Positions 1-11,397 of a stretch of DNA of 64,000 nt are shown one piece after another (position 1 is the first letter of the stretch; each line of letters begins with the position of its first letter). Both the position numbers and the translations under genes were made by a program. This DNA is from Alphaproteobacteria bacterium (GTDB taxonomy: Bacteria > Pseudomonadota > Alphaproteobacteria > Sphingomonadales > Sphingomonadaceae): contig JAFANP010000006.1 in assembly GCA_019232625.1 (NCBI GenBank), forward strand, positions 1 through 64,000, given 5' to 3'. Below the pieces are notes generated by a model, which had not been told where the DNA came from, ran no database searches, and worked only from the letters and a program-made list of their open reading frames with translations.

Positions 1-921
<921 letters not shown>

Positions 922-1099
922 TGAATCCCACCATCAACGACAGCTTTGGCGAGCTGAGGCTTCGCCGAGCCACGCTGGTTCCCATCAAAGCAGTGCTTTG
1001 AAGGGACCCCCATGCGTGGACCGGGGAAGGCCGCCGCGGCCGCTGTCGCAGCAGATACTCAGTGCACGATTTCTAGAACACTCTATGCGCAGGCCCCAT

Positions 1100-1217
1100 A
1101 GCTTGGTGGCCATAGCGTCTGTGACCCACCCGATCCCATCCCGAACTCGGCCGTGAAACCAGACAGCGCCGATGGTACTATCGCCTAAGCGATGGAAGAG
1201 TAGGTCGTCGCCAGGCT
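1100..1217 (+). rRNA. rrf: 5S ribosomal RNA
   Basis: A 118-nt 5S rRNA follows the 23S gene after about 180 bases. The conserved core CCCGATCCCATCCCGAACTCG (near 1129-1149), the GAGTAGGTCG segment, and a closing stem between the first bases (GCTTGGTGGC) and the last (GCCAGGCT) support it. The ends are estimated from the terminal stem. Confidence 0.95.
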
Positions 1218-1313
1218 TTGCGGCCTGCGCCTAGAGTGAACCCATTCGCATTGTCCTCGAGCCGCAAGGCAGCCCGCGTGAAGCGTGCCGCCGGGCGGCT
1301 CAGCTGGTGTTGG

Positions 1314-1390
<77 letters not shown>

Positions 1391-1398
1391 CCCTTACG

Positions 1399-1423
1399 AC
1401 CCGCCCTCGTGGCGGGTTTTTTT
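1399..1423 (+). terminator. rho-independent terminator of the rRNA operon
   Basis: The stem ACCCGCC/GGCGGGT (1399-1405 with 1411-1417) has a 5-base loop and is followed by a run of T to 1423. It starts 9 bases after the tRNA-fMet CCA and is the natural end of the rRNA operon transcript. Confidence 0.92.
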
Positions 1424-1521
1424 GTGCCCGCGCGGCGCCCGCCGCCGCGCCCAGGCCGTTACGGTTGCGCACCGGCGGCGGACATGCTTCACTTCCTCCC
1501 TCGAAAAAAGGGGGACTGCTC

Positions 1522-2214
1522 ATGGCAAGTGATCCGACGGGCTCCGAGCCCACGCCGCCGCCCGTATCGCCGGCCGCGACGCCGCCGCCCGCTTATGGCG
1601 GCGCGCACGCCTCGCTCGTCGAGCGGGCGAAGAACATCCTTCTCCAGCCCAATGCCGAGTGGGACCGGATCGATGCCGAGCCCGACACGATCGCCGGCAT
1701 TTACCAGCGCTACGTCTTCATCCTCGCCGCGATCGGGCCGGTCGCCAAGCTGATCGGCAGCCTCGTCTTCGGCTACCGCTTCCTCGGCATCGTCTACCGG
1801 CCGAGCCCCGTCGCCGCCATCGCCCAGGCGGTGGTCGAATATGCCACCGCGCTCGGCGGCGTCTACGTCATGGCCATGATCATCGAGGCGCTGGCGCCGA
1901 ACTTCGGCGGCATCAAGAACCGCACCCAGGGCTTCAAGGTCGCCGCTTATTCGTCGACCGCGGCCTGGCTCGCCGGCATCTTCTGGATCCTGCCGCCGCT
2001 GGGGATGCTGAGCATCGTCGGCCTGTACAGCCTCTACCTCTTCTGGGTGGGGCTTCCGAAGCTGATGAAGGTGCCCGCGGACAAGGCGGTCGGCTACACC
2101 CTGATCGTCATCGTCGCCGCGATCGTCGTCTTCATGGTGATCGGCTATATCGGCGCCGCGGTGGCCAGCGGCTTCGCCGGACCGGTGCCGAGCGGCTCCC
2201 TCTCTCTGGGCTGA
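1522..2214 (+). CDS. Yip1-family integral membrane protein
   Basis: This 230-residue protein has a proline-rich cytoplasmic N-terminus (about residues 8-30), a conserved segment ERAKNILLQPNAEWDRI, then four to five hydrophobic helices from about 65 to 220. That architecture fits the bacterial Yip1/YIPF domain family, which has no settled function. The ATG at 1522 is preceded by GGGGGA (about 6 bases away); upstream in-frame codons overlap the tRNA and terminator and are unlikely to be coding. It stands alone, convergent with hutH 33 bases away. The family call rests on hydrophobic pattern and the N-terminal motif. Confidence 0.8.
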   Translation: MASDPTGSEPTPPPVSPAATPPPAYGGAHASLVERAKNILLQPNAEWDRIDAEPDTIAGIYQRYVFILAAIGPVAKLIGSLVFGYRFLGIVYRPSPVAAIAQAVVEYATALGGVYVMAMIIEALAPNFGGIKNRTQGFKVAAYSSTAAWLAGIFWILPPLGMLSIVGLYSLYLFWVGLPKLMKVPADKAVGYTLIVIVAAIVVFMVIGYIGAAVASGFAGPVPSGSLSLG

Positions 2215-2247
2215 GCTGCCGAGACCGACGTCCGGACGCGGCCCCCT

Positions 2248-3765
2248 TCAGCCGAAGAGGGCCGCCTCCACGTCCCGGCCAAGCGCGCCGTCCAGAACGG
2301 CGGCCTTCGCCCAGGCGAGGTCGTCGGCAAGGTAGCGGTCGCGCACATAGGGCGGCACCGCCGCGCGGATCGCCGCCCGCGCCGTCTCGATGGCGGGCGC
2401 GCTCGCCAGCGGAGCATGGAAGTCGAGCCCCTGCGCCGCGGCGAGGAGCTCGACCGCGACGACCCCCGCGGCGTTGCCGGCGATCCGGCCCGCCTTCACC
2501 GCCGCGTGCGTCGCCATCGAGACATGATCCTCCTGCCCCGCCGAGGTGGGGATCGTGTCGACGCTCGCCGGGTGGGCGAGGCTCTTGTTCTCGGAGACGA
2601 GCGCCGCCGCCGTCACCTGGGCGATCATGAAGCCCGAATTGACGCCGCTGTCGGCGACCAGGAAGGGCGGGAGGCCGCTCATCTTCGGGTCGACCAGCAC
2701 CGCCGTCCGCCGCTCGGAGATGGAGCCGACCTCGCACAGCGCCATGGCCAGCATGTCGGCCGCGAACGCCACCGGCTCGGCGTGGAAATTGCCGCCGGAC
2801 AGAGCCTCCTCGCCGAACAGAAGGGGATTGTCGGTCACCGCATTGGCTTCGATCTCGAGCGTGCCGGAGACCTGGCGGAGCAGGTCGAGGCAGGCGCCCA
2901 TCACCTGCGGCTGGCAGCGGAAGCTGTAGGGGTCCTGCACCTTGCCGCAATCGTCGTGGCTGTGGCGGATCTCGCTCCCCTCGAGCAGGCGTCTCAGTAT
3001 CTCCGCCACCGCGATCTGGCCGGGCTGGCCGCGGGCGGCGTGGATTCGCGGGTCGAAGGCGGCATCGGTGCCCTTCAGCGCGTCGAGCGACATCGCCCCG
3101 GCGACGAGGGCGGCGGCGAACACGCGCTCGGCGGTGAACAGGGCATCGAGCGCGGCGGCGGTGGAGACCTGGGTGCCGTTGATCAGCGCCAGCCCTTCCT
3201 TCGGGCCGAGCGTCAGCGGCTCGAGGCCGAGCTGCGCGAGCGCCTGAGCCGCCGGCAGGTCGCGTCCGGCGAGGGCGACTCGGCCCTCGCCGATCAGCGG
3301 CGCGGCGAGGTGGGCGAGGGGCGCGAGGTCGCCCGAGGCGCCGACCGAGCCCTGCGAAGGCAGCACCGGCAGCGCATCGGCCTCGAGCATCGCCAGCAGC
3401 CGCTCGACGATTTCCCGCCTGACCCCCGAATGGCCCCGCCCCAGCCCGACGGCCTTCAGCGCCAGCGTCAGGCGGACGATCGGCCGCGCGAGGGGATCGC
3501 CGAGTCCGCAGCTGTGGGAGAGGATGAGGTTGCGCTGCAGCTCCTCGAGCCGGTCGGCCGGGATCCGGGTCTGGGCGAGCAGGCCGAACCCGGTGTTGAC
3601 GCCGTAGACGGTCCGGCCGCCCGCGAGGATTCGGCCGACCTGCGCCGAGGCGGCGTCGACCGCTTCGAAAGCCGCCGGGTCCAGCGCGACGCGCGCGCCG
3701 GCCCAGACGGCGCGCAGCTCGGCCAGCGTGACTCCACCCGGCCGAAGCGTCGCCCGCTCCATCAT
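2248..3765 (-). CDS. hutH: histidine ammonia-lyase
   Basis: HutH deaminates L-histidine to urocanate, the first step of histidine catabolism, in the cytosol. The 505-residue protein carries the family signature [12 protein letters not shown] at 139-150, whose Ala143-Ser144-Gly145 cyclises into the MIO electrophile. The YGVNTGFG segment (54-61) near the N-terminus and the [14 protein letters not shown] segment are also typical. Length matches the family (about 510). Its ATG at 3765 overlaps the hutU stop by four bases (ATGA), so translation is coupled; a second in-frame ATG follows immediately. It is the last gene of hutI-hutU-hutH. No key residue is missing. Confidence 0.97.
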   Translation of the reverse strand: MMERATLRPGGVTLAELRAVWAGARVALDPAAFEAVDAASAQVGRILAGGRTVYGVNTGFGLLAQTRIPADRLEELQRNLILSHSCGLGDPLARPIVRLTLALKAVGLGRGHSGVRREIVERLLAMLEADALPVLPSQGSVGASGDLAPLAHLAAPLIGEGRVALAGRDLPAAQALAQLGLEPLTLGPKEGLALINGTQVSTAAALDALFTAERVFAAALVAGAMSLDALKGTDAAFDPRIHAARGQPGQIAVAEILRRLLEGSEIRHSHDDCGKVQDPYSFRCQPQVMGACLDLLRQVSGTLEIEANAVTDNPLLFGEEALSGGNFHAEPVAFAADMLAMALCEVGSISERRTAVLVDPKMSGLPPFLVADSGVNSGFMIAQVTAAALVSENKSLAHPASVDTIPTSAGQEDHVSMATHAAVKAGRIAGNAAGVVAVELLAAAQGLDFHAPLASAPAIETARAAIRAAVPPYVRDRYLADDLAWAKAAVLDGALGRDVEAALFG

Positions 3766-5423
3766 CGCGGCGCCATCGGCAGGTCGAGCCCCTGCTCGCG
3801 CGCGCAGTCGAGGGCGATCTCGTAGCCCGCGTCGGCGTGGCGCATCACGCCGGTGGCGGGGTCGTTCCACAGCACGCGCGCGAGCCGCCGGGCGGCGGCC
3901 TCGCTGCCGTCGGCGACGATCACCATGCCGGCATGCTGCGAATAGCCCATGCCGACGCCGCCGCCATGATGGAGCGACACCCAGGTCGCGCCCGACGCGG
4001 TGTTGAGGAGCGCGTTGAGCAGCGGCCAGTCGGAGACGGCGTCGGAGCCGTCGCGCATCGCCTCGGTCTCGCGGTTGGGGCTTGCGACCGAGCCGGAATC
4101 GAGATGGTCGCGGCCGATCACCACCGGCGCCTTGAGCTCGCCCCGCGCCACCATCTCGTTGAAGGCGAGGCCGAGCCGGTGGCGCTGGCCGAGGCCGACC
4201 CAGCAGATCCGCGCCGGCAGTCCCTGGAAGGCGATCCGTTCCGCCGCCATGTCGAGCCAGCGGTGGAGGTGGGAGTCGTCCGGGATCATCTCCTTCACCT
4301 TGGCGTCGGTGCGGTAGATGTCCTCCGGATCCCCGGAAAGCGCCGCCCAGCGGAACGGCCCGATGCCCCGGCAGAAGAGCGGGCGGACGTAGGCGGGGAC
4401 GAAGCCGGGAAAGTCGAAGGCGTGCGCCACGCCTTCGTCCTTCGCCACCTGGCGGATGTTGTTGCCATAGTCGAAGGTCGGGACGCCCATCGCCCTGAAC
4501 GCGAGCATCGCCTCGACATGGACGGCCATCGAGCGCCGCGCCGCTTCCTCCACCGACGCGGGGTCCCGCTCGCGCATCTCCACCCAGCGATCGACCGTCC
4601 AGCCGGCCGGAAGGTAGCCGTTGACCGGATCGTGGGCGGAGGTCTGGTCGGTCACCGCGTCGGGGCGGATGCCGCGACGGACCATCTCGGGGAGGATCTC
4701 GGCGGCGTTGCCGAGCAGTCCCACGGACGTCGGCGTGGCGGCGGAGCGGAGGATTTCGAGAGCCTCGTCGAGCGTCGCGGCGCGGCGGTCGAGATAGCGC
4801 GTCTCCAGCCTCTTCTCGATCCGGCTCTCCTGGCACTCGACGGCGAGGCAGTGGGCGCCGGCCATCACCGCCGCCAGAGGCTGGGCGCCGCCCATCCCGC
4901 CCAGGCCTGCGGTCAGGATCCAGCGGCCCTTGAGGTCGCCGCCATAATGCTGCCGCCCCATCTCCGCGAAGGTCTCGTACGTGCCCTGAACGATGCCCTG
5001 CGTGCCGATGTAGATCCACGACCCGGCGGTCATCTGGCCGTACATCATCAGGCCCTTGCGATCGAGCTCGTGGAAATGCTCCCACGTCGCCCATTTCGGC
5101 ACCAGGTTCGAATTGGCGATCAGCACCCGCGGCGCGTCGGCATGGGTGCGGAAGACGCCGACCGGCTTGCCCGACTGAACGAGCAAGGTCTCGTCCTCCT
5201 CCAGCCGCTCCAGCGTCTCGACGATCCTGTCGAAGCTCTCCCAGTCGCGGGCGGCGCGGCCGATGCCGCCATAGACGACCAGCTCCTCCGGGGCCTCCGC
5301 CACGCGCGGATCGAGGTTGTTCTGGAGCATCCGGACGGCGGCTTCGGTGAGCCAGGACTTGGCGATGAGATCGGGCCCGGTGCGGGCGCGTATGGAGCGG
5401 CTGTTGTCGCGTCGGCTGTGCAT
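3762..5423 (-). CDS. hutU: urocanate hydratase
   Basis: HutU converts urocanate to 4-imidazolone-5-propionate using tightly bound NAD+. The protein is 553 residues, the usual family length, with the NAD-binding segment [12 protein letters not shown] at 173-184 and the urocanase signature running from [19 protein letters not shown] to [17 protein letters not shown] chose the ATG at 5423, which has GGAG six bases upstream and gives the normal N-terminus; an in-frame ATG at 5471 would start inside the neighbouring palindromic repeat. It is coupled to hutH by a four-base overlap and follows hutI in the same direction, separated by the repeat at 5442-5552. Confidence 0.97.
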   Translation of the reverse strand: MHSRRDNSRSIRARTGPDLIAKSWLTEAAVRMLQNNLDPRVAEAPEELVVYGGIGRAARDWESFDRIVETLERLEEDETLLVQSGKPVGVFRTHADAPRVLIANSNLVPKWATWEHFHELDRKGLMMYGQMTAGSWIYIGTQGIVQGTYETFAEMGRQHYGGDLKGRWILTAGLGGMGGAQPLAAVMAGAHCLAVECQESRIEKRLETRYLDRRAATLDEALEILRSAATPTSVGLLGNAAEILPEMVRRGIRPDAVTDQTSAHDPVNGYLPAGWTVDRWVEMRERDPASVEEAARRSMAVHVEAMLAFRAMGVPTFDYGNNIRQVAKDEGVAHAFDFPGFVPAYVRPLFCRGIGPFRWAALSGDPEDIYRTDAKVKEMIPDDSHLHRWLDMAAERIAFQGLPARICWVGLGQRHRLGLAFNEMVARGELKAPVVIGRDHLDSGSVASPNRETEAMRDGSDAVSDWPLLNALLNTASGATWVSLHHGGGVGMGYSQHAGMVIVADGSEAAARRLARVLWNDPATGVMRHADAGYEIALDCAREQGLDLPMAPR

Positions 5424-5441
5424 CAAATCTCCGTCAGGCGG

Positions 5442-5552
5442 TCCTTCGATACGCCGGTTCGACAGGCTCACCGGCTACTCAGGATGAGCGGCTATACACC
5501 CTCCGCTCATCCTGAGTAGGGGCTGAGCTTGGCGAAGACCCGTATCGAAGGA
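5442..5552. repeat. palindromic intergenic repeat (sphingomonad REP-like)
   Basis: This is an inverted repeat about 110 bases long. The outer arms TCCTTCGATACG (5442) and CGTATCGAAGGA (to 5552) match exactly, and the inner arms CTACTCAGGATGAGCGG and CCGCTCATCCTGAGTAG flank a short loop. It fills almost all of the hutI-hutU gap, so the transcript would carry a long hairpin between the two genes. A second copy of the family is at 63327-63425. Confidence 0.9.
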
Positions 5553-5555
5553 CGC

Positions 5556-6767
5556 TCACGCATCCTCCCCCGCGACGATCCGTCGCTCCGGGCCGGGGAG
5601 GCCGATCCAGTAGCAGAGCTCGGCGGGGCGACTCACCCGCCAGACGCAGAGGTCCGCGGCCTTTCCGGGCGCGACCGTCCCAACCTCCTTCTCCAGGCCC
5701 AGTGCCCGCGCGGCGTTGACGGTCATCCCCGCCAGCGCCTCCTCCGGCGTCAGCCCGAACAAGGTGCAGGCCATGCTCAGCATCAGGGTCGGCGAGAGGA
5801 CCGGCGAGGTGCCGGGGTTGCAGTCGCTCGCCACCGCCATCGGCACGCCGTGGCGGCGCAGCAGCGCGACGGGCGGCCTCTTCGTCTCCTTCAGGGCGTA
5901 AAAGGCGCCCGGCAGGAGGACCGCCACCATGCTCGCGGCGGCCATCGCCCTGACCCCCGCCTCGTCCGCATGCTCGAGATGGTCGGCGGAAAGCGCGCCG
6001 AACTCCGCCGCAAGGGCCGCTCCGGAGAGATTGGAGAGCTGCTCGGCGTGGAGCTTGACGCGAAGCCCATGCTCCTCCGCCGCCTCGAACAAGGCGCGGA
6101 CCTCGTCCGGCGTGAAGCCGATCTCCTCGCAAAAGGCGTCGACCGCGGTGGCGAGCCCCGCGTCGGCGACCGCCGGGATCATCTCCTCGACCGCCATCCG
6201 CACATATTCGTCCCGGCTCCGCGCATGCTCCGGCGGAAGGGCGTGCAACGCCAGAAGCGTCGGCACGACCCGGATCGCCTCGCTGTCGCCGAGCGCCTTC
6301 GCGGCGCGGAGCATCTTCATCTCGCTGGGCAGATCGAGGCCGTAGCCGGACTTGATCTCGATCGTCGTCACGCCGCCTCGCATCAGCGCCTTCAGCCGCG
6401 GCCTCGCCTGCTCGACGAGAAGCTCGAGGCTGGCCAGGCGGGTCGCCTTCACCGACGAGACGATGCCGCCCCCGGCGCGGGCGATCTCCTCGTAGCTGGC
6501 GCCGTTCAGGCGCTGCTCGAACTCGGCGGCGCGGTCGCCGGCAAAGACGAGATGAGTGTGGCAGTCTATGAGCCCCGGAGTCACCCAGGCGCCGCCGAGA
6601 TTCTCGATGCGCTGCGCCCGGTAGCCGGCGAGATCGATGCGGCGACCGACACGGACGATTCGGCCGTCCTGTATCCCGACCGCGCCGTCGGCGATCGCCC
6701 CGAAGGCGCCGGGGACGCCGGGCTCCATCGTCGCGACGTGGCAATTGGTGAGGAGCCGGTCCCACAT
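5556..6767 (-). CDS. hutI: imidazolonepropionase
   Basis: HutI hydrolyses 4-imidazolone-5-propionate to N-formimino-L-glutamate. It is a 403-residue metal-dependent amidohydrolase. The metal-binding DCHTH lies at 68-72, followed by KLHAEQLS and ADHLEHAD, and the late aspartate segment is [10 protein letters not shown]. The ATG at 6767 gives the normal N-terminus (MWDRLLTNC); the frame stays open upstream but runs through the divergent hutG. It is the first gene of the minus-strand hut unit. The 40-base gap to hutG must hold both promoters. Confidence 0.96.
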   Translation of the reverse strand: MWDRLLTNCHVATMEPGVPGAFGAIADGAVGIQDGRIVRVGRRIDLAGYRAQRIENLGGAWVTPGLIDCHTHLVFAGDRAAEFEQRLNGASYEEIARAGGGIVSSVKATRLASLELLVEQARPRLKALMRGGVTTIEIKSGYGLDLPSEMKMLRAAKALGDSEAIRVVPTLLALHALPPEHARSRDEYVRMAVEEMIPAVADAGLATAVDAFCEEIGFTPDEVRALFEAAEEHGLRVKLHAEQLSNLSGAALAAEFGALSADHLEHADEAGVRAMAAASMVAVLLPGAFYALKETKRPPVALLRRHGVPMAVASDCNPGTSPVLSPTLMLSMACTLFGLTPEEALAGMTVNAARALGLEKEVGTVAPGKAADLCVWRVSRPAELCYWIGLPGPERRIVAGEDA

Positions 6768-6807
6768 GCCTCGCTTCTTACGCCGGAGCCGGTACAAGGG
6801 CCAAGCG

Positions 6808-7677
6808 ATGAGCTGGAAATCGATTGCGGACCTGATCGGCGCGGACGGCGAGGTGGCGATCCTCGGCGCGCCGATGGAGGCCGGCTCCGTCACGCCGGGC
6901 CGCTGCGATCTCGCCCCCGAGACGGTCCGCGCCGCCCTGCGCCGGATGAGCACCTACGATCTGGAGACCCGGCGGGAGATCGGGACGGCGCTGGCGGACC
7001 TCGGCGACGTCGCCGTCCGGGGCCTGTCCCCCGCCGACGGGTTCGGAGCGATCCGGGACGCCGTGGCCGGCGCCGTGCGCGGGCACGCGCTGACCCTCCT
7101 CCTCGGCGGCAACAACGCCGTCACCCGCCCCGCCGCCCACGGCCTCGGCGTCCCGCTCGACCGGGTCGGCCTGATCACGCTCGACGCCCATTTCGACATG
7201 CGCGAGACCGACGGCGGGCCGATGAACGGCAACCCCATACGCTGCCTTCTCGAGGACGGCCTTCCCGGCTGGAACGTCTGCCAGATCGGCCTCGCCCCCT
7301 TCGCCAACACCGCCAAGATGCACCGCGATGCCGAAGGGGCGGGGATCGGCGTCTTCACCCTCGCCGACTGCGCCGCGCGGGGGATCGACGCGGTGCTGGA
7401 CGAAGCGCTCGGCCGCCTCGCGCACAAGGAGGTGCTGATGGTGGACTTCGACATAGACGTGATCGACCGCGCGCAGCTGCCGGGCGCGCCGGGGGCGAGG
7501 CCGGGCGGAATGCCGGCGGCGATGTTCTTCGCCGCCGCGCGCCGCCTCGCCGCCGAGCGCCGGGTCCGCCTCGTCGACCTCACCGAGCTCGATCCCAGTC
7601 TCGACGTGGGGAACCTCAGCGCCCTCGCCGCCGCCCGCTGGGCGTGCGAGATCCTCGCCGGCTACTCATCCCGCTAG
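6808..7677 (+). CDS. hutG: formimidoylglutamase, arginase/agmatinase family
   Basis: The predicted role is hydrolysis of N-formimino-L-glutamate to glutamate and formamide, the last step of the pathway. It is a ureohydrolase-fold protein of 289 residues with the three Mn-binding segments: GGNNAVTRP (usually GGDH), DAHFDMR and DFDIDVID. The first is altered, Asn replacing the usual Asp-His, as in some HutG proteins. The ATG at 6808 is followed by [11 protein letters not shown]. It diverges from hutI, and its last 12 bases overlap the 3' end of the next minus-strand gene. Position in the hut cluster favours HutG over agmatinase or arginase. Confidence 0.88.
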   Translation: MSWKSIADLIGADGEVAILGAPMEAGSVTPGRCDLAPETVRAALRRMSTYDLETRREIGTALADLGDVAVRGLSPADGFGAIRDAVAGAVRGHALTLLLGGNNAVTRPAAHGLGVPLDRVGLITLDAHFDMRETDGGPMNGNPIRCLLEDGLPGWNVCQIGLAPFANTAKMHRDAEGAGIGVFTLADCAARGIDAVLDEALGRLAHKEVLMVDFDIDVIDRAQLPGAPGARPGGMPAAMFFAAARRLAAERRVRLVDLTELDPSLDVGNLSALAAARWACEILAGYSSR

Positions 7678-8901
7678 CGATTTGAGCGGCACGTCCGGGT
7701 CGGCAAGCTTCGCCGGGTCGGCGACCGTCCTTGCCTCGATGAGGCTGCGTACCTGGACATAGTCGCGGACGGCATTGACGCTGTCCGCCGCCAGCACCCG
7801 GCCGCGCAGCAGATAGAGGAGCGAGAAGCTCCGGCTTTCGGGCCGGCCGCGCAGGAGCGTCGCGTCGTGGCCGACCGAGAGGCCGGCGGTCTGAAGCTTG
7901 AGTTCATATTGGTTCGACCAGAACCAGGGCATCGCCGCATAGGGCTCCGGGCGCCCGACAATGGCCTTCGCGGCGACCGTCGCCTGGTCGGCGGCGTTCT
8001 GCACCGATTCGAGCCGGACTCGAAGGCCGCCCGCATAGCGGTTCTCGTGCGCCGCGCAGTCGCCGACGGCATAGACGCCGGGCAGGGAGGTGCGGCAGAA
8101 CGGGTCGACGTCGACGCCGTTGGCGCCCTCCGCCCCCGCGGCGAGCAGCGGCTCGGCCGCGGCATCGATTCCGATCCCGACGATCGCCATCTGCGCCTCG
8201 ATGCGCTCGCCGGTCCGGAGCCGCACCCCGGAGACCCGGCCGCCCGCCCCGACGAGGCTCTCGACCGCCGCGCCGAGGCGGATGTCGACTCCGCGGGCGC
8301 GGTGCTCGGCCTCGTAGAAGCGGGATATCTCCTCGCCGGCCACCCGGGCGAGGACGCGGTCCAGCGCCTCGACCAGCACCACCTCCTTGCCGAGCTTGCG
8401 AAGCACCGCCGCGGCCTCGAGCCCGATATAGCCGCCGCCGATCACCGCCACCCGCTCGACCCCGGGCAGCTCGCGAAGGATGGAGTCCACCTCGGCGCGG
8501 CAGCGCACGACGTGCACGCCCTCGAGGTCTCCCCCTTCGCAGCGCAGCCGGCGCGGAGTCCCTCCCGTCGCCCAGACGAGGCTGCCGTAGCGGAACGCCG
8601 CGCCGCCCTCGGCCGAGACCGTCCGGCTTCGCGGGTCGACCGCCACGATGCGCGTGCCGGTGACGATCTCCACCTGCCGCTCGGCCCAGAAGGCCTCCGG
8701 CCGGATCAGCAGCCGCTCGAACGGCTTCTCCCCCGCCAGATATTCCTTGGAGAGCGGCGGGCGCTCGTAGGGCGGCTCCGGCTCCGCGCCGACCAGCGCG
8801 ATGGAGCCGGCAAAGCCGAGCTGGCGCAGCTGGATGGCGGCCTGCGCCCCGCCATGGCCGGCGCCCACGATGACGACGTCGAAAGGGTTCACCCGGCTCA
8901 T
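7666..8901 (-). CDS. FAD-dependent ferredoxin/rubredoxin reductase
   Basis: This 411-residue flavoprotein is of the putidaredoxin/rhodocoxin reductase type, which passes electrons from NAD(P)H through FAD to a small ferredoxin. It has the FAD dinucleotide motif VIVGAGHGG (10-18), the NAD motif [13 protein letters not shown] in the middle, the late FAD motif GVYAVGDCA, and a C-terminal reductase domain ([17 protein letters not shown]). No ferredoxin or P450 gene is adjacent, so the partner is unknown. The 3' end overlaps hutG tail to tail by 12 bases. Confidence 0.92.
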   Translation of the reverse strand: MSRVNPFDVVIVGAGHGGAQAAIQLRQLGFAGSIALVGAEPEPPYERPPLSKEYLAGEKPFERLLIRPEAFWAERQVEIVTGTRIVAVDPRSRTVSAEGGAAFRYGSLVWATGGTPRRLRCEGGDLEGVHVVRCRAEVDSILRELPGVERVAVIGGGYIGLEAAAVLRKLGKEVVLVEALDRVLARVAGEEISRFYEAEHRARGVDIRLGAAVESLVGAGGRVSGVRLRTGERIEAQMAIVGIGIDAAAEPLLAAGAEGANGVDVDPFCRTSLPGVYAVGDCAAHENRYAGGLRVRLESVQNAADQATVAAKAIVGRPEPYAAMPWFWSNQYELKLQTAGLSVGHDATLLRGRPESRSFSLLYLLRGRVLAADSVNAVRDYVQVRSLIEARTVADPAKLADPDVPLKSLAG

Positions 8902-8976
8902 CTAGCCATCGGATGCGCGCGAGGCCAGAAGGCGCCCTTGAGTCTCGGCCGCCAAAGGGCCAGTGGAAGCAGCGTG

Positions 8977-9465
8977 ATGAGCGAGGCCGACGCCGCCCTC
9001 CCCGACAGCTTCCGCCAGGCGATGCGGCGCATCGCCTCGACGGTGAACGTCATCACCATCTGCGTCGGCGGCGAGCCGATGGGGATCACCGCCACCGCCA
9101 TGTCGTCCATCTCGCTCGACCCGCCGAGCCTGCTGGTGTGCATCAACCGCACCGCGGCGATGCACGGCCGGATGGAGGACGTCTCCCACTTCCGGGTCAA
9201 CGTCCTCCACCGCGACCAGGAGGAGATCGCCCGCATCTTCGCCGACCGCAAGCACCAGGCGCTGCGCTTCGTCGACGGCTGGACGGTCGATTGCGAGCGA
9301 CCGCCGCGCCTCATCGATGCGCAGGCCAGCTTCCTGTGCCGGCGCATCGACCATCACCGCTTCGGCACCCACAGCATCTTCATCGGCCAGGTGGAGGAGG
9401 TGGCGGTGCGCGAAGGGGTGGATCCCCTAGTCTACCTGAACGGCAGATATGCAGGGGCGAACTAG
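8977..9465 (+). CDS. flavin reductase domain protein
   Basis: This 162-residue protein belongs to the HpaC-like FMN-binding split-barrel family. Such proteins use NAD(P)H to reduce FMN or FAD for a partner monooxygenase. Recognisable segments are FRQAMRRIASTVNVIT, GITATAMSSISLDPPSLLVCINRTA and HFRVNVL. The ATG at 8977 opens the conserved N-terminus; the frame extends upstream only by antisense overlap with the FAD reductase. It diverges from that reductase by 75 bases. No monooxygenase gene is adjacent, so the partner is not identifiable. Confidence 0.9.
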   Translation: MSEADAALPDSFRQAMRRIASTVNVITICVGGEPMGITATAMSSISLDPPSLLVCINRTAAMHGRMEDVSHFRVNVLHRDQEEIARIFADRKHQALRFVDGWTVDCERPPRLIDAQASFLCRRIDHHRFGTHSIFIGQVEEVAVREGVDPLVYLNGRYAGAN

Positions 9466-9473
9466 CGACACCC

Positions 9474-9495
9474 CCCTCCCTGCACACAGGGAGGG
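9474..9495. repeat. short palindrome CCCTCCCTG/CAGGGAGGG
   Basis: A 9-bp stem with loop CACA sits between the convergent flavin reductase and DNA ligase genes. The same stem occurs twice more, at 13705-13728 and 13786-13809, so it is a small dispersed family and also a plausible bidirectional hairpin end. Confidence 0.8.
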
Positions 9496-9500
9496 AAATC

Positions 9501-11096
9501 CTAGCTCGCCATCCTTTTCAGAGTCTCGACCCGGTCCGCCTCCGCCGCCGGCTTGTCGGTGCGGATCCGGGAGATGCGGGGGAAGCGCATGGCGAGGCCG
9601 GATTTGTGGCGGCGGCTCTCGTGGATCGAATCGAACGCGACCTCGAGGACGAGGCTCTTCTCCACCTCCCGCACCGGCCCGAAGCGCTGGACGGTGTGGC
9701 CGCGTATCCAGCGGTCGAGGAACTTCAGCTCCTCGTCGGTGAACCCGAAATAGGCCTTGCCGACCGGGAGCAGCTCGCCGCCCTCGGCCCAGCAGCCGAA
9801 CGTATAGTCCGAATAATAAGAGGACCGCTTGCCGCTGCCGCGCTGGGCGTACATCAGCACGCAGTCGGCGGTGAGCGGGTCGCGCTTCCACTTGTACCAC
9901 AGGCCGGTGCGGCGCCCGCCCACGTAGGGGCTGTCGCGGCGCTTGAGCATCACCCCCTCGATCGCCGCGTCGCGGGCGCCGGCGCGTATCGCCTCGAGGG
10001 CCTCGAAGCTCTCCGCCTCGATGGTGGCGGAGAGGTCGAAGCGCTCCGGATCGAGGCGCGGCACGAAGGCCGCCAGGCGGGCGCGCCGCTCCGACCAGGG
10101 GAGGGCGCGCAGGTCCTCCTGTCCGTCGAACAATATGTCGTAGAGCCGGACGAAGGCGGGATAGTCCTTCAGCATCCGCGCCGAGACGGCCTTGCGGCCG
10201 AGCCGCTGCTGGAGCGCGTTGAAGCTGGCCGCGCCGCCGCCATGCTCCTCGGCGCCCTGGAACTCCCCCTTGACGAGCAATTCGCCGTCGACCGCGCCGT
10301 CGGCGTCGAAGGCCTCGGCCACCTCCGGGAAGCTGCGGCTGATATCGTCGCCGGCGCGGCTGTAGAGGCGGGTCTCGCCGCCGGCGCGGACGATCTGGAC
10401 GCGAATGCCGTCCCATTTCCACTCGGCCGCATAATCCTCCATCGAGAGGCGCAGCTCTTCGAGCGGATGGGCGAGCATGAAAGGCCGGAAGACGGGCACG
10501 TTCTCGGTCGTCGGCTGGGCGCCGCGCCCCTCCGCCCAGGCGAAGAGCGGCAGATAGGGCGGCCCGAGGCCGTGCCACACCTCCTCCACCGCGTCGACGT
10601 CGAGGCCGAAGGCCGAAGCCAGCGCGGTCTTCGCCAGACGCGCTGAGACTCCGATGCGCAGCTCGCCCGTGGCGAGCTTCAGGAGGGCGTAGCGGCCCGA
10701 CGCGTCGAGATGGTCGAGCATCCGCGCCAGCGCGGCGGGCGCCTCGGCCCGGCCGAGCGTCTGCAGCCGCTCGACGACGGCGGCGATGCGCAAGGTGCCG
10801 TCGTCCAGCTCGGCGGGCTCCTCGGGCTTCGGCCACAGAAGCGACACCGTCTCGGCCATGTCGCCGACATAGTCCCAGCTCATGTAGAAGAGGGTGGGGT
10901 CCACCCGTTCCTCGACGATCCCCCGAATCGCCGCCGGCTTCACGCCCGGAAGGTCGAGCTCCCCCGTCAACGCGGCGAGGGCGTAGCCGCGGTCGGGATC
11001 GGGCGTGCGCCGAAGATAGTCGCCGATCAGCTTGAGCTTGCCGTTGCGCGAGCGGGTGTAGACGAGGGCGTCGAGCAACTGGGAGAAATCGCGCAT
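9501..11096 (-). CDS. ATP-dependent DNA ligase
   Basis: This 531-residue ligase has the adenylation motif KWDGIR at 227-232 (Lys227 is the predicted AMP-lysine), motif III-like VDGELLVKGEF, motif IV EGVMLKRRDSPY and motif V YKWKRDPLTADCVL, and ends in an OB-fold domain. An alpha-helical DNA-binding region precedes the catalytic core. Length and order match the bacterial cisplatin-damage-response ATP ligase type, usually encoded beside an exonuclease and a DEXH helicase; neither partner is adjacent here. NAD-dependent LigA would serve replication, so this enzyme is probably for repair. Confidence 0.93.
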   Translation of the reverse strand: MRDFSQLLDALVYTRSRNGKLKLIGDYLRRTPDPDRGYALAALTGELDLPGVKPAAIRGIVEERVDPTLFYMSWDYVGDMAETVSLLWPKPEEPAELDDGTLRIAAVVERLQTLGRAEAPAALARMLDHLDASGRYALLKLATGELRIGVSARLAKTALASAFGLDVDAVEEVWHGLGPPYLPLFAWAEGRGAQPTTENVPVFRPFMLAHPLEELRLSMEDYAAEWKWDGIRVQIVRAGGETRLYSRAGDDISRSFPEVAEAFDADGAVDGELLVKGEFQGAEEHGGGAASFNALQQRLGRKAVSARMLKDYPAFVRLYDILFDGQEDLRALPWSERRARLAAFVPRLDPERFDLSATIEAESFEALEAIRAGARDAAIEGVMLKRRDSPYVGGRRTGLWYKWKRDPLTADCVLMYAQRGSGKRSSYYSDYTFGCWAEGGELLPVGKAYFGFTDEELKFLDRWIRGHTVQRFGPVREVEKSLVLEVAFDSIHESRRHKSGLAMRFPRISRIRTDKPAAEADRVETLKRMAS

Positions 11097-11159
11097 CGCC
11101 AGCGTAACGATCCTGCGCCACGCGGTTTCCCGCGCCGGGACGGACGGCCGTTCGCCCCT

Positions 11160-11395
11160 GCCCCCCAGTGGGCAAGGGCCCCCTCAACCCTCTCTCTCCC
11201 AGGGGGAAGGGCGCCTTCAACCCCCTCTCCCCCTGGGGGGAGAGGGTTGGGGTGAGGGGGTACCGCCGCCGCGATATCCCTCCGAAGCCGAGCCCCCTCT
11301 CCCTACCCTCTCCCCCCTTGGGGAGAGGGGTTTTTCCGGTCGGTCCGACAGGCTCCCCCTCTCTCCCCTCGGGGAGGGGTGTTTTCGGCGGGTCG
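11160..11395. repeat. cluster of CCCTCTCCCC-type palindromes
   Basis: The roughly 300-base gap between the ligase start and the pgeF stop holds no gene. It contains several copies of a C-rich/G-rich inverted motif: 11223-11246 (CCCTCTCCCCC with GGGGGGAGAGGG), about 11307-11330 followed by TTTTT to 11335, and about 11354-11380. These are dispersed intergenic palindromes. The one before the T-run could terminate plus-strand antisense transcripts. Confidence 0.8.
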
Positions 11396-11397
11396 GC

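Noticed and set aside
11160-11395. CRISPR-like repeats between the ligase and pgeF
   Set aside because: Spacing is irregular, the units are palindromic C/G-rich motifs of differing length, no unique spacers of constant size occur and no cas gene is near.
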